NCBI GenBank assembly: GCA_017860615.1
Contig: JAGDMU010000014.1
Coordinates: 1-64,000, forward strand
Direction: 5' to 3'
DNA: 64,000 nucleotides
Origin: Pseudomonadota bacterium
Lineage (GTDB): Bacteria > Campylobacterota > Campylobacteria > Campylobacterales > Sulfurospirillaceae
The notes under the pieces are model-generated. The model was given only the letters and a program-made list of their open reading frames with translations, was not told where the DNA came from and made no database searches. Position numbers and translations under genes: made by a program. Shown piece after piece: positions 28,645 through 37,708 of the stretch (position 1 is the stretch's first letter; each line of letters opens with the position of its first letter).

Positions 28645-29629
28645 CAAAAACTCCTACGAGTTTGGTCTTACAGTTGGGGCAGCATCCCTCAATAAGGTAG
28701 TTTTCGGTTACTTCAAAACGGTGGCGTTTGATTAAAATCGTATGACACTTGGCACATTTTGTTGGGTTTTCAAGCCCGACATTGCCGATGTAGATGTGTT
28801 TTAAGCCAGCTTTTTGCCCGATGGCTTCGGCACGTCTAAGTGTATCAATGGAGGTTGCGGGAAGGCCTTGTTCGTGGTAGTCAGGATGAAACGCGCTGAT
28901 ATGCCACGGTGTTTGTTCTCCCAACTCTTTGGCGATAAACGACGCAATTGCAGTTAGTTCCGCATCCGAGTCATTTTTGGTAGGAACGATAAGGGTGGTG
29001 ACTTCGACCCAGATGCCATTACGTTTGAAGTGTTTGAGGTTTTCCAAGATGGCTTCAAGCCCACCACCAAGCTCTTTTTTGTAATAGTCATGGTTGAACG
29101 ATTTGAGGTCAACATTGGCAGCATCGATGATGCCCACCATATCATCTATCACTTCAGACGATTCAAAGCCATTCGTCACAAAGATGTTTTTGATGCCTTT
29201 TTCATGGGCTAAAATGGCTATGTCTTTTGCATAGGGGTAAAAGATGGTTGGTTCGTTGTAAGTGTAAGCGATGGAGGCACATTCGTATTTGAGTGCCATC
29301 TCCACAATGTTACGAGGCTCAAAAAATTCTTTGACCTGTAATGTTTTTTCTTGTGAAATACTCCAATTTTGACAGAAAGGACACTTGAAGTTACAACCGA
29401 TAGTGCCGAGTGAAAAAGCTCTGGTATCGGGCAAAAAGTGGTAGAGAGGTTTTTTCTCTACAGGGTCAACGTGCATGGCTACTGGGTAACCATAGACAAG
29501 GTTTTTGATGGCTCCATCGACATTCTTGTTTACACCACAAATACCACTTTGTCCCTCTTTAAGATGACAGTAATGCGCGCAGAGAAGACAAACCAGACGT
29601 GAGCCTTCGGTTTTAAAATAGTTCATCAT
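28637..29629 (-). CDS. AmmeMemoRadiSam system radical SAM enzyme
   Basis: 330 residues from the ATG that overlaps the AMMECR1 stop (ATGA). The radical SAM cluster motif C-x3-C-x2-C is CNFKCPFC. Extra cysteines lie at the amino end (CLLCAHYC, GICG) and at the carboxy end in a rubredoxin-like pair of CxxC knuckles (CAKC, CPNC). It is related to pyruvate formate-lyase activators. The substrate is unknown; the fixed partnership with AMMECR1 and MEMO suggests a common modification pathway. Confidence 0.92.
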   Translation of the reverse strand: MMNYFKTEGSRLVCLLCAHYCHLKEGQSGICGVNKNVDGAIKNLVYGYPVAMHVDPVEKKPLYHFLPDTRAFSLGTIGCNFKCPFCQNWSISQEKTLQVKEFFEPRNIVEMALKYECASIAYTYNEPTIFYPYAKDIAILAHEKGIKNIFVTNGFESSEVIDDMVGIIDAANVDLKSFNHDYYKKELGGGLEAILENLKHFKRNGIWVEVTTLIVPTKNDSDAELTAIASFIAKELGEQTPWHISAFHPDYHEQGLPATSIDTLRRAEAIGQKAGLKHIYIGNVGLENPTKCAKCHTILIKRHRFEVTENYLIEGCCPNCKTKLVGVFDD

Positions 29630-30168
29630 TTCACCTTTTCGACTCTGTAACGCCAGATGTCCGGATGACTCTCCAAACATCCCGCTTCCAGTCCAGCTTT
29701 TTGACACAGATATGAAAAGAAAAGCTCAAAGGTTGGCAGTTGTTCCCAAACTTGAGGTAAAAAAGTTGCTTTGCGGGAGTCTTTTTGAAGGATGATGCCA
29801 TCTTCACCTACGATGACTTTGTTTTTAAGATCATCTCGTGTTTCATACACGATAGGTTCAGGCTCACTGAGCAGTGAGACTTCAATGTGAACGCGCGAAA
29901 ACTCTTCAGGGCTTAGTGGGTAAAACCGTGGGTCATCAAAGGCGGCGGCTTTTGCGTTGTGTATGAGATCATCTAAAAGCGGTCGATGAGCGATGAGTGA
30001 GCCAATGCACCCTCGAAGTTGGCGATCAAGGGTGAGCGTAACAAAGGTTGCTTTGGGGGTGGCAAATTCAGGATAGCGTTCCAATAGAGCTTTTTTATCA
30101 AGTGTTGAAGTGTGACTCAAGCCATCTTTGATGGCATTTTTAGCAATATCTAGGATCACGTTTCGCAT
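29626..30168 (-). CDS. AMMECR1-domain protein (AmmeMemoRadiSam system A)
   Basis: 180 residues. The signature LRGCIGSLIAHRPL is the six-residue family core (LRGCIG), followed by DPRFYPLSPEEFSRVHIEVSLLS and FLPQVWEQLP. No activity is established for the family. GGAGG precedes the ATG and the stop overlaps the radical SAM start, so it heads the operon. Confidence 0.93.
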   Translation of the reverse strand: MRNVILDIAKNAIKDGLSHTSTLDKKALLERYPEFATPKATFVTLTLDRQLRGCIGSLIAHRPLLDDLIHNAKAAAFDDPRFYPLSPEEFSRVHIEVSLLSEPEPIVYETRDDLKNKVIVGEDGIILQKDSRKATFLPQVWEQLPTFELFFSYLCQKAGLEAGCLESHPDIWRYRVEKVK

Positions 30169-30235
30169 GGTGCCTCCTTTTGAGGACTCTATTATATGAT
30201 AAAATGGCTGATAGGTTATACAAAAAGGAGTGCGA

Positions 30236-30733
30236 ATGCTGATGACAATTTTACAGCATACACCTGCGTGGGTTTATGTGCTTTTTGTCGTACTGTTAGG
30301 ACTTGGATGGATGCAGAGCCGTGACCGTGTTGTGCCCTATTTTAGGGCGTTTGTATTGCCATGTATCATGGTGATTTTTTCCATTTATGGCGTTGTTTCG
30401 GCATTTGGTATGAGTATTGGCATTGTTGCATGGAGTCTTGGCATGATGGCAGTTATGGCACTGGGTATTCGCATAAGAGCTTTTTACAATGCTGTTTATA
30501 TTGAAGAACACAACGCCTTTGCGATTAAAGGAAGTTGGCTGTGGTTGGCTTTAATGATGGTCATCTTTTGGTTGAAATTTGCTGTAGGAGTCATGCTTGC
30601 TCGTCAATTAGCAGTGATTTACGAGCCTTGGTTTATTCTAAGCGTTAGTTTTTGTTATGGATTACTGAGTGGTATTTTTTTAGTGCGTGTGATTATTCTG
30701 TGGAAAATCAAGAGCATACAGGTCAAACATTAA
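30236..30733 (+). CDS. Four-helix membrane protein of unknown function
   Basis: 165 residues from the ATG behind AAAAAGGAGTGCGA; the upstream in-frame GTG at 30230 lies inside the ribosome site, so I reject it. Strongly hydrophobic with four to five predicted helices and few charged residues. No family motif that I can name. Confidence 0.65.
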   Translation: MLMTILQHTPAWVYVLFVVLLGLGWMQSRDRVVPYFRAFVLPCIMVIFSIYGVVSAFGMSIGIVAWSLGMMAVMALGIRIRAFYNAVYIEEHNAFAIKGSWLWLALMMVIFWLKFAVGVMLARQLAVIYEPWFILSVSFCYGLLSGIFLVRVIILWKIKSIQVKH

Positions 30734-30776
30734 CACAGTTTTGATAGACTATCGTATGATTTTTAAGGAGCAATGG

Positions 30777-31175
30777 ATGAAACAGTGGATGGCAATAGTA
30801 ATGTGTGTAGGTCTTTTTTCAGGCTGTAGCATGAGTTTTAACTATAATTTTTGGAGCCAAAAAGCACCGCAAACGCCTTCCCCTGCTGTTCAAGAAGTCA
30901 AAATAGCACTTCCTAGTACGGTTTTGATGTACGATCTTGACATTACTGATCGCCCTTACACTAGCCTTGGTGAAGTGAGTGTGAGTGTCACTAAACTCAA
31001 CCCATGGGGTGAGAACCCAAAACAATCTGACGCCGAAGCCAAGCTCAAAGAAGAAGCTGTGAAAAAAGGAGCAGATGCGCTTATTTTTGTACGCTATACC
31101 AAAGTAGGTGTTTCATACAATCGTTGGAGTGGCATCGAAGGCAAAGCGCAAGCGGTCAAGTTTACACGTTATTAA
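30777..31175 (+). CDS. Small lipoprotein, RcsF-like fold possible
   Basis: 132 residues from the ATG behind TTTAAGGAGCAATGG. The lipobox is GLFSGC, so Cys18 should carry lipid. The rest (YTSLGEVSVSVTKL, EAVKKGADALIFVRY) recalls the small YajQ/RcsF-type repeat in which an alternating beta sheet is followed by a helix with KGADALI. The function is unknown. It follows the four-helix gene by 43 bases. Confidence 0.65.
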   Translation: MKQWMAIVMCVGLFSGCSMSFNYNFWSQKAPQTPSPAVQEVKIALPSTVLMYDLDITDRPYTSLGEVSVSVTKLNPWGENPKQSDAEAKLKEEAVKKGADALIFVRYTKVGVSYNRWSGIEGKAQAVKFTRY

Positions 31176-31214
31176 AAGCGCAATTTTGTTCTATTCTCAC
31201 ATGTAAAATTGCGT

Positions 31215-31220
31215 TATACT
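31215..31220 (+). promoter_or_regulatory. -10 element of the AraC gene at 31227
   Basis: TATACT sits seven bases before the chosen ATG. Transcription would start at or next to the ATG, so the mRNA may be leaderless. Confidence 0.5.
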
Positions 31221-31226
31221 AAAACC

Positions 31227-32027
31227 ATGAGACCTACATTCTTAAGCGACACGGCGTTTGAAAATATCGCCGATTCGACCAGTAGCTTTTCTTGCCATTT
31301 TCATGACACTTATACCATCGGGCTAACGCATCATGGCATGTTTACGTCGTTACATGAACATAAAATTACTCAAGCCTATGCACGCTCTGCTCGCATCATC
31401 AACCCTGGAGAAATTCACGGTGGGGATTCTCTCTCATGGCAATATACCAACTTTTATCCCAGCGTAGAATTGTTAAGCAGTCTGTACGAGCAGATGTACG
31501 GTGAGAAAAAGATGCCTATTTTTGAGAAACACATCATTCAAGATGATGAACTTTACGCTCGATTGATGCTCTTTTTTCAAGCGGTTTATGCCAATGAAGC
31601 GACAATGCTTTTAGAGTCTAAACTTATTGGCGCCCTCTCCTATCTCATCGCGCATTACGCGCATAAAGCCACGCCGTATTCTTTTACATGTGAAGATTCC
31701 AAAGCGATGTCTATGGTGGTGGAGTACATTCACGACAACATCGCTTCAGACATTAGTTTAGATGCACTTGCGGTAACGGCGAAGGTAAGCAAGTACCATT
31801 TTCTAAGGCTATTTAAAAAACACACGGGATTGACACCTCACCAATACATCATCGCGGAGCGCATTTGCAAAGCTAAAACACTTGTCCTTGGGGGTGAATC
31901 GTTAAGCCTTGCAGGACTCCACGCAGGCTTTAGTGACCAGTCGCATTTCATCCGCTCTTTTCGCAAGATTTATGGCTATTCGCCAAAAAAACTGCTTCAA
32001 AAAAGCAATTTTATTCTATATAAATAG
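31227..32027 (+). CDS. AraC-family regulator
   Basis: 266 residues from the ATG (MRPTFLSD). The amino half is a cupin-like sensor (SCHFHDTYTIGLTHHG, INPGEIHGGD). The carboxy half has two helix-turn-helix units (LDALAVTAKVSKYHFLRLFK; AGLHAGFSDQSHFIRSFRKIYG). It stands just before the DMT permease, which it probably activates. An upstream in-frame ATG at 31209 overlaps the -10 box and is unlikely. Confidence 0.9.
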   Translation: MRPTFLSDTAFENIADSTSSFSCHFHDTYTIGLTHHGMFTSLHEHKITQAYARSARIINPGEIHGGDSLSWQYTNFYPSVELLSSLYEQMYGEKKMPIFEKHIIQDDELYARLMLFFQAVYANEATMLLESKLIGALSYLIAHYAHKATPYSFTCEDSKAMSMVVEYIHDNIASDISLDALAVTAKVSKYHFLRLFKKHTGLTPHQYIIAERICKAKTLVLGGESLSLAGLHAGFSDQSHFIRSFRKIYGYSPKKLLQKSNFILYK

Positions 32028-32063
32028 TCTCAAAAAGAGTAAACTTTGCACCAAGGAGTTAGT

Positions 32064-32960
32064 ATGGTCAATAAAAATCTTTTTTTCTTTTTACTCTTTT
32101 TAGCGATGGTCGCATGGGGTGGTTCATGGGTCAATGTGAAAGTTTTAGGGCATTATGTCAGCGCTTTTGAGATGATCTTTTTACGTTTTGGCATTACCGC
32201 TGTTACGATGGTGCCTATTATTATTTGGTTGAAACATTCGTTTAAAATTGATCTCAAGAGCTTTGGTCTCGTGGTCTTAGTGGCGCTTGCTTTGATTTTT
32301 TACAACAAATACTATTACCTTGGAACGAAGTTTGGTACAGCCTCCTTAGGTGGAGCGATGGTTACCACGATGATTCCCATCTTAACCTTCATTTTATTGG
32401 CATTGATGGGTGTAAAGAAGGTTGGCTCCAAAGATCTGTTTGCGCTTGGTTTAGGTGCTGTGGGTGTTTTAACGATGTTGCATATATGGACGTTTGATCT
32501 GGCACATATCTTGGTCATTCAAAATCTTTATTTTTTTCTAGCGGCCATTTTATGGGCTATTTTGACGATTATCAGCTCAAAATCAACGAAAATTTCACCC
32601 ATTGTTTTCACGTTTTATATGTATATTGTCACGGTTGCATTGGATTGGATTTTGTTTGTAGATGTGAGTGCGATACCTTTTGAGACATTTGATAGCATCT
32701 TTTGGATAAACACGCTTTTGATTTCCTTGGCTGCATCCACCTTTTCCAATACGATCTATTTTTTAGGGATTGAAAAATTAGGCGCAGCCGAGGTGAGTTC
32801 ATTTGTCTTTTTAGTGCCATTTTCAGCGATAGGGTTGAGTGCTATTTTCTTAGATGAAAAAGTCGATTTCTTCATCATTATTGGAACCGTTTTAACGCTT
32901 TACGCGGTCAAACTGCTCAATAACATTACAATTTTAAAGCGACACCGAAAAAGCGTTTAA
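32064..32960 (+). CDS. EamA/DMT-superfamily permease
   Basis: 298 residues, ten predicted helices in two EamA repeats (first WGGSWVNVKVLG...FEMIFLRF; second ILWAILTIISSKSTKISP...LGAAEVSSFVFLVP). Start at the ATG behind CAAGGAGTTAGT. It likely exports an amino acid or metabolite. The 3' end overlaps the convergent esterase gene by 35 bases. Confidence 0.87.
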   Translation: MVNKNLFFFLLFLAMVAWGGSWVNVKVLGHYVSAFEMIFLRFGITAVTMVPIIIWLKHSFKIDLKSFGLVVLVALALIFYNKYYYLGTKFGTASLGGAMVTTMIPILTFILLALMGVKKVGSKDLFALGLGAVGVLTMLHIWTFDLAHILVIQNLYFFLAAILWAILTIISSKSTKISPIVFTFYMYIVTVALDWILFVDVSAIPFETFDSIFWINTLLISLAASTFSNTIYFLGIEKLGAAEVSSFVFLVPFSAIGLSAIFLDEKVDFFIIIGTVLTLYAVKLLNNITILKRHRKSV

Positions 32961-33498
32961 TACCTTCTAGGTGGCGTTCTAGCCCTTCAAAGCTGTGAGT
33001 GCCACCCTCTTCTACCATCATTTTTGCACCTTCTAAAACATCTTGCGTTTCTTCATAGTCTAAGACCTCATCACCCTTTTGAAGTAACACAAGCAAGTTG
33101 TCAAGGTTTGGCTCTTCGATTTCATAACTTTCTAGCATCTCAAGGTGCGATTCATTCCATTCATATGAGCTGTTATCATAATAATTTACACCTTTACCAA
33201 GCGCTCTTTGAAGCGTCTCTGGTGCATTCACCGCTGGATTGATAAGCACGGCTTTGAGGTTGTATTTATCGCTGAGATAAAGCGAATAATACCCACCAAG
33301 GGATGAACCCATAAGATAGACTGGTTCATTGTCCTGATACGATTCAATGAGTTCACTCAGTGTTTTAATCGCAAGATCGGGAATTGTAGGCAAAGATGGG
33401 GCAATAAAATGAATTTTATTTTCTTGACAATACGCACGAAGCATTTTTGCTTTGCTTGCCTCCCCGCTAGAGCCAAATCCGTGAATATAGATAATCAT
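32926..33498 (-). CDS. YqiA/UPF0227-type alpha/beta hydrolase
   Basis: 190 residues. IYIHGFGSSG is the oxyanion-hole strand, YLMGSSLGGYYS holds the nucleophile Ser (G-x-S-x-G), LLQKGDEVLDY the Asp, and EGGTHSFEG the His. This fits the small YqiA esterases that cleave short acyl esters in the cytosol. The natural substrate is unknown. Confidence 0.87.
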   Translation of the reverse strand: MIIYIHGFGSSGEASKAKMLRAYCQENKIHFIAPSLPTIPDLAIKTLSELIESYQDNEPVYLMGSSLGGYYSLYLSDKYNLKAVLINPAVNAPETLQRALGKGVNYYDNSSYEWNESHLEMLESYEIEEPNLDNLLVLLQKGDEVLDYEETQDVLEGAKMMVEEGGTHSFEGLERHLEGIKRFFGVALKL

Positions 33499-33551
33499 GG
33501 TTAACCTTTATGTAACAAATAAAGGTGAGTATAGCAAAAGTTTCGTTAGGC

Positions 33552-33557
33552 TATAAT
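33552..33557 (+). promoter_or_regulatory. -10 box of the formate dehydrogenase-like operon
   Basis: TATAAT in GGCTATAATACG, 27 bases before the ATG at 33585; GTTAGGC upstream gives no clear -35, as is usual in this phylum. Confidence 0.6.
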
Positions 33558-33584
33558 ACGCGTAATTACAAAGAAGAGGTTAGT

Positions 33585-33869
33585 ATGAAATTAAACGAAT
33601 TAGAAGCTCGCAAAATCATTTTGATGGTCATGGGTGACAAGCGTCCCCTTACCAAAACGGACGAGGAATTGGCACTGCTTCTCAAAAAAAGATTGACTAA
33701 AAAAGAGTGTGAAGTGCTAAATACCGAGGCCTGTGGTAAAGATAAAGAGGCAACGATGCGTGAGCAAAAAATAGATGCCGTACGTTATGAAGCTCTCAAA
33801 GCGAGTGCCATTAAAAAGATGAAAAATGAGTCTGTGCATGGGGACTTTTTCTATACCAAAGGTGAATAA
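33585..33869 (+). CDS. Small charged protein before the formate dehydrogenase gene
   Basis: 94 residues from the ATG behind AAGAAGAGG. Rich in Lys and Glu, helical, with one Cys in VLNTEACGKD. No motif recognised. It is only three bases from the molybdoenzyme start, so it is co-translated with it and may help its assembly; this is inference from position alone. Confidence 0.65.
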   Translation: MKLNELEARKIILMVMGDKRPLTKTDEELALLLKKRLTKKECEVLNTEACGKDKEATMREQKIDAVRYEALKASAIKKMKNESVHGDFFYTKGE

Positions 33870-33872
33870 ACG

Positions 33873-35936
33873 ATGGAACATTTTGAAGTAATTGATAGTG
33901 TTTGTACCTACTGTGGGGTTGGTTGCGACATTGCTGCCAATGTTAAAGACAATAAAATTCACAGCATCTTCGCCCACCCTGAAGGAGTAGTATCTGAAGG
34001 AAACTTGTGTGTGAAAGGCAAATACGGCTACGAATTTGTCGATGCGCCAGATCGTCTGAGGATTCCACGTATTCGCAAACAGTTCTTAGCAAAAAATCCA
34101 GCCATTCAAGCAAAAATTGCTTCAACGCTGGTAGAGCTTGATGAAACATGGGTTGAAACAACGCTAGAAAGTGCTACCACAGCAGCAGCGATAAAACTTC
34201 AAGAGATTCAAGCAACATATGGGCGAACGAGTGTCTGCTCTATCGGTGGAGCAAGAACCTCGTGTGAAAGTTCCTATTTGCTTCAAAAATTTACCCGTCA
34301 TACGCTAAATTCTCCGCATGTTGATAACTGCGCGCGCATTTGCCACTCTCCAAGCCTAAAAGGCATGCGAACGACCATTGGTGAAGGTGCTGCGACCAAC
34401 CCATACAATGATATTTATAATGCCGAATTTATGATCGTTTTTGGCTCCAACACCACTGAAGCACATCCGATTATCTCCAACCGCATTGTTGATGTCGCAG
34501 GTAAACACGATAACTTAGCTGTGTTTGATGTCAGAGAAATCACCCTACACCGCTTTGCTAAATACAAAGGCATTATCCCGCATGAGTCGAACCTACTAGT
34601 GCTCAATATGATGGCATATGTCATCATTACCGAAGAGCTTTATAATGAGCATTTTTTGGCAGACCGTACCAAAGGGTTTGAAGACTTTAAAGAGAAAATT
34701 CTCAATGACCCTTATGCCAATCCAAAGTATTTTGAGCAAATTGAAGGCTATGAGTACCTAAGCAAGCTCATCCCAAAAGTAGCACGTGAATATGCCCTTA
34801 AAAAGTCGATGATTTTTTGGGGACTCGGTGTAACCGAACACATTGATGGCTCATATACGGTGATGGCGATCACGCATTTGGCACTGATGACAGGCAACAT
34901 CGGAAAAACGGGTGCAGGTCTTATGCCGCTTCGTGGGCAAAACAACGTCCAAGGCGCTTGTGATATGGGTATGCTCCCTTACTATGACCCTGATTATCAA
35001 ACACCAAAAGAAATCGGTTTTATGACACCACAATTAGTGGATGAAATGATTGATGGTCGCATTAAAGCGGTGATCAATATGGGCGAAGACCTTACCCATG
35101 TTCACCCTAACAGCAATAAAGTCAATCGTGCGCTTGATAATGTTGAGTTCATACTGGTTCAAGAGCTGTTTATGACTGAAATTGCCAATCGTGCTGACAT
35201 CGTCATTGGCGTGAAATCTGCCTATGAAAAAACAGGTGTTTATGTGAATGCTATGCGTCGTCTTCACCTTTCTCAACCGCTTGTAAAGTCTGATTTGCCC
35301 GATGATTGGGAAGTCATCAAACTTTTGGATAATAAATTAGGTGGAAGTTACACGTATGAAGACTCTAAACAGATTTGGGATGAAGTGCGAGAAGTAGCCT
35401 ACAGACGTTTTTCAGGAGCAAGTTATAATAGACTTGAGCGTCACCGTGTTCGTGGGCTTCAATGGCCCGTACACACAGAAGATACACCCATCTTGCATCA
35501 ACTAGACTTTCGAACGGAAGACGGCTACGGTGAGTTTCACTATCATCAGTATGAGCTTCGTGGCATGGTGCAAGAGATCCATGAAAAAAGACTCACGGGC
35601 TATCATCTCACCACAGGTCGAACACTGGCGCAGTATAACAATGCTTCGCAAACCAGTCGCAGTGAAAGACTCAATAAGCGTTATGATGAAACGATTTTAT
35701 TAGTCCATGAAGACGATGCGGCAGATTTTACCAGTGAAAAAGTGGTATTAAAAACAGAGTTTGGTCAAAGTGCTCCTTTGAGCGTCAAGTTTACTGACAA
35801 AGTTCAACCTAAAACGCTTTTCTGTACGTTTCATCATGCTAAATCGAAAATAAACAATCTTTTCGGCGATAGGTGTGACGAGCTTATCTTAACAGCGGCA
35901 TTTAAGTCGATCAAAGTGGAAGTTGTAAACGTTTGA
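33873..35936 (+). CDS. Molybdopterin formate dehydrogenase-like enzyme, alpha subunit
   Basis: 687 residues, soluble, with no Tat signal. The amino 4Fe-4S domain has C-x2-C-x3-C (CTYCGVGC) and the later Cys in NLCVKGKYG. The Mo/W ligand is the Cys of CARICHSPS, at the place of selenocysteine in E. coli FdhF, followed by the conserved His; this marks a Cys-type formate dehydrogenase. LMPLRGQNNVQGACDMG and the carboxy GRTLAQYNNASQT bind the pterin cofactors. It probably oxidises formate or reduces CO2 in the cytosol; no electron-transfer subunits are next to it, so its partner is elsewhere. Confidence 0.85.
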   Translation: MEHFEVIDSVCTYCGVGCDIAANVKDNKIHSIFAHPEGVVSEGNLCVKGKYGYEFVDAPDRLRIPRIRKQFLAKNPAIQAKIASTLVELDETWVETTLESATTAAAIKLQEIQATYGRTSVCSIGGARTSCESSYLLQKFTRHTLNSPHVDNCARICHSPSLKGMRTTIGEGAATNPYNDIYNAEFMIVFGSNTTEAHPIISNRIVDVAGKHDNLAVFDVREITLHRFAKYKGIIPHESNLLVLNMMAYVIITEELYNEHFLADRTKGFEDFKEKILNDPYANPKYFEQIEGYEYLSKLIPKVAREYALKKSMIFWGLGVTEHIDGSYTVMAITHLALMTGNIGKTGAGLMPLRGQNNVQGACDMGMLPYYDPDYQTPKEIGFMTPQLVDEMIDGRIKAVINMGEDLTHVHPNSNKVNRALDNVEFILVQELFMTEIANRADIVIGVKSAYEKTGVYVNAMRRLHLSQPLVKSDLPDDWEVIKLLDNKLGGSYTYEDSKQIWDEVREVAYRRFSGASYNRLERHRVRGLQWPVHTEDTPILHQLDFRTEDGYGEFHYHQYELRGMVQEIHEKRLTGYHLTTGRTLAQYNNASQTSRSERLNKRYDETILLVHEDDAADFTSEKVVLKTEFGQSAPLSVKFTDKVQPKTLFCTFHHAKSKINNLFGDRCDELILTAAFKSIKVEVVNV

Positions 35937-35943
35937 GTTAAAT

Positions 35944-35970
35944 TAAAGTAGCTACTCGTTAGCTACTTTA
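35944..35970. terminator. Hairpin after the formate dehydrogenase-like gene
   Basis: Perfect 11-bp stem TAAAGTAGCTA / TAGCTACTTTA with a five-base loop, eight bases past the stop. An A run follows on the plus strand, so it is a textbook terminator only for minus-strand transcripts, yet its position suggests it also ends this gene. Confidence 0.6.
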
Positions 35971-36018
35971 AAAAAAAGTAGTTCAATAAAGTTGGTATTT
36001 TAGGGATTTTAGTATGAA

Positions 36019-36042
36019 GTGGCCGGGAGAGAGGGATTTGAA
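36019..36042. repeat. Left attachment site of the large element
   Basis: 24-bp copy (GTGGCCGGGAGAG then AGGGATTTGAA) of the 3' end of tRNA-Ser(TGA), 83 bases past the formate dehydrogenase-like stop. It is identical to 62768-62791 and diverges at once on both sides. Confidence 0.88.
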
Positions 36043-36166
36043 AGGCATAAATTTTCTATATTATACATTTTGTAAAATAATCATTAAAATAGCCTATTTT
36101 AGGCATTAAGAAAACTTTCTCAATTTCCAATAATATGTTATTATTCCAATAAAATATAAATTTATG

Positions 36167-36183
36167 TTGGAAATAGGTTGGAA
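36167..36183. repeat. Integrase arm-type site, left end
   Basis: TTGGAAATAGGTTGGAA, 125 bases inside the left att. The same 17 bases occur at 62676-62692 inside the right att. Further TTGGAA or TTCCAA words nearby (36125, 36145, 36188) may be weaker sites. Confidence 0.6.
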
Positions 36184-36251
36184 TAAATCCAATTAAAGAT
36201 CAAAAAAAACTGCTAAAATAATTTATATTATATCGTTTCTAGAGGTGAGCA

Positions 36252-37265
36252 ATGACAAAAGATTTAACATCATCGACAATCAGTAGACAAAATATTTTAA
36301 ATAATAATTATGCATTGGATCAAATAGAATCTAACTTATCTCTGGGTGGCACATATTGGCATAATGAAGCTGTATTTACTAAGGTACAAGTAGCGGAGCT
36401 TTTGGAAATAGATATAAGAACAGTTGAGAGATATTTAGAAAGCCATTATGATGAATTAATCAAAAATGGATATAGAGTTTTAAAGAATTTTGATTTAAAA
36501 CAGTTTAAAGAGGATGTCTCCGACATTGATGTCGGAGACATCTCTAAAATCCCTTCATTAGGGCTTTTTACATTTCGAACGGTTTTGAATTTAGCTATGC
36601 TTGTAACTGAAAGTGAAAAAGCAAAAGCTATTAGAAATAAGATTCTTGATATCGTCATTGACGTTGTTGCTCAAAAAGTAGGTGGGCATACAAAATACAT
36701 CAATCAACGAGATGAATCTTATTTGCCATCAGCATACAAAGAATATAACTATAGAAAAGAATTTACAGATGCTCTTGATTATTATCTCCAGGCTGATAAA
36801 TGGAAATATGGAAAATACACGAATCGGATATATGAAATAATATTTTTAGAAAATGCACAAGAGTATAAAAAGATACTCGATTTAAAAGATAAAGATCAGA
36901 TTAGAGAGACTATGTACTCCGAAGTATTAAATGCAATTGCTAGTTTTGAGCATGGTTTGGCTGTTGAAATGAAACAAGCATATGAAGAACTTAGTCGAAA
37001 ATTAACGACAAAAGAACTAGATGCATTGATAGAAAAAGCAGCTAAAAGTCCATATTTAGTTCCTCATATTGATGATGCTAGGGCAAAAATGTCAAGTAGA
37101 GATTTATGCTTTAGGGATGCTTTGCATCAAAAACTTGAGAATTATATTCAATCTGTTCCTGAAGGAGATTTTGATAAATTCCTTGGAGAGACAAGTAAAT
37201 CTTTAGAGGAAAGATTATCTGATCCTGAAACATTGGCTGTTTTAAAACGATTGAAAGATCGATGA
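36252..37265 (+). CDS. HTH-containing partner of a Fic/Doc toxin
   Basis: 337 residues. A helix-turn-helix-like stretch FTKVQVAELLEIDIRTVERYL lies at about 42-62, then a domain that recalls RhuM-type virulence proteins (GLFTFRTVLNLAMLVTESEKA, LDIVIDVVAQKVGG). The long helical carboxy part is unassigned. It overlaps the Fic/Doc gene by four bases (ATGATGG), the usual arrangement of an antitoxin or regulator before its toxin. A 30-bp near-palindrome lies inside the gene. The toxin-partner role is inferred from position. Confidence 0.65.
   Translation: MTKDLTSSTISRQNILNNNYALDQIESNLSLGGTYWHNEAVFTKVQVAELLEIDIRTVERYLESHYDELIKNGYRVLKNFDLKQFKEDVSDIDVGDISKIPSLGLFTFRTVLNLAMLVTESEKAKAIRNKILDIVIDVVAQKVGGHTKYINQRDESYLPSAYKEYNYRKEFTDALDYYLQADKWKYGKYTNRIYEIIFLENAQEYKKILDLKDKDQIRETMYSEVLNAIASFEHGLAVEMKQAYEELSRKLTTKELDALIEKAAKSPYLVPHIDDARAKMSSRDLCFRDALHQKLENYIQSVPEGDFDKFLGETSKSLEERLSDPETLAVLKRLKDR
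36513..36542. repeat. Perfect 14-bp inverted repeat inside a coding region
   Basis: GATGTCTCCGACAT and ATGTCGGAGACATC flank a two-base TG. It falls at codons for DVSDIDVGDI of the 337-residue protein. Confidence 0.85.
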
Positions 37266-37699
37266 TGGAACTCCAAATATTTTATTTTGATACAAAACAC
37301 GCGATTGACGTTCATGATTGGATTATTGAACACAGTGGTGGATTGCAAGGGTATAGAGAGATTGGTCTTTTGGATAGTGCATTAGATCATATTCAAAACG
37401 ATTTGTATTACCCGCTATTTGTTGAAAAACTTAAACATTTAATAATTGCTGTTAATAAGTTTCATCCTTTTAATGACGGTAATAAACGATCAAGTCTTGT
37501 ATTAGGTGCATATTTTTTAGAGATTAATGGATACGGTTATTGTATTGAACGATTTATACGAGAAATGGAAAATATTGTTGTGTGGTTGGCAGAAAGTAAA
37601 ATCAATGATGCACTATTGCTAGATATTTTAAAATCTATTATCGAAGAAGATGAATTTACTGAGTCATTGAAATTAATGATTTTTGAATCAGTTCAATAA
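37262..37699 (+). CDS. Fic/Doc-family protein
   Basis: 145 residues, the size of Doc-type proteins. The active loop FHPFNDGNKRSSLVLG matches H-x-F-x-D-(G/A)-N-K-R, with the Lys typical of Doc kinases rather than the second Gly of AMP-transferring Fic enzymes. It would modify a cytoplasmic target such as EF-Tu with phosphate or a nucleotide. The partner gene is directly upstream; together they resemble an addiction module placed between the left att site and the integrase. Confidence 0.83.
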   Translation: MMELQIFYFDTKHAIDVHDWIIEHSGGLQGYREIGLLDSALDHIQNDLYYPLFVEKLKHLIIAVNKFHPFNDGNKRSSLVLGAYFLEINGYGYCIERFIREMENIVVWLAESKINDALLLDILKSIIEEDEFTESLKLMIFESVQ

Positions 37700-37708
37700 G
37701 GTTATAAA

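Noticed and set aside
36019-36042. A second tRNA-Ser gene
   Set aside because: Only 24 bases of the 3' end are present and the sequence diverges at once, so it is an att repeat, not a tRNA gene.
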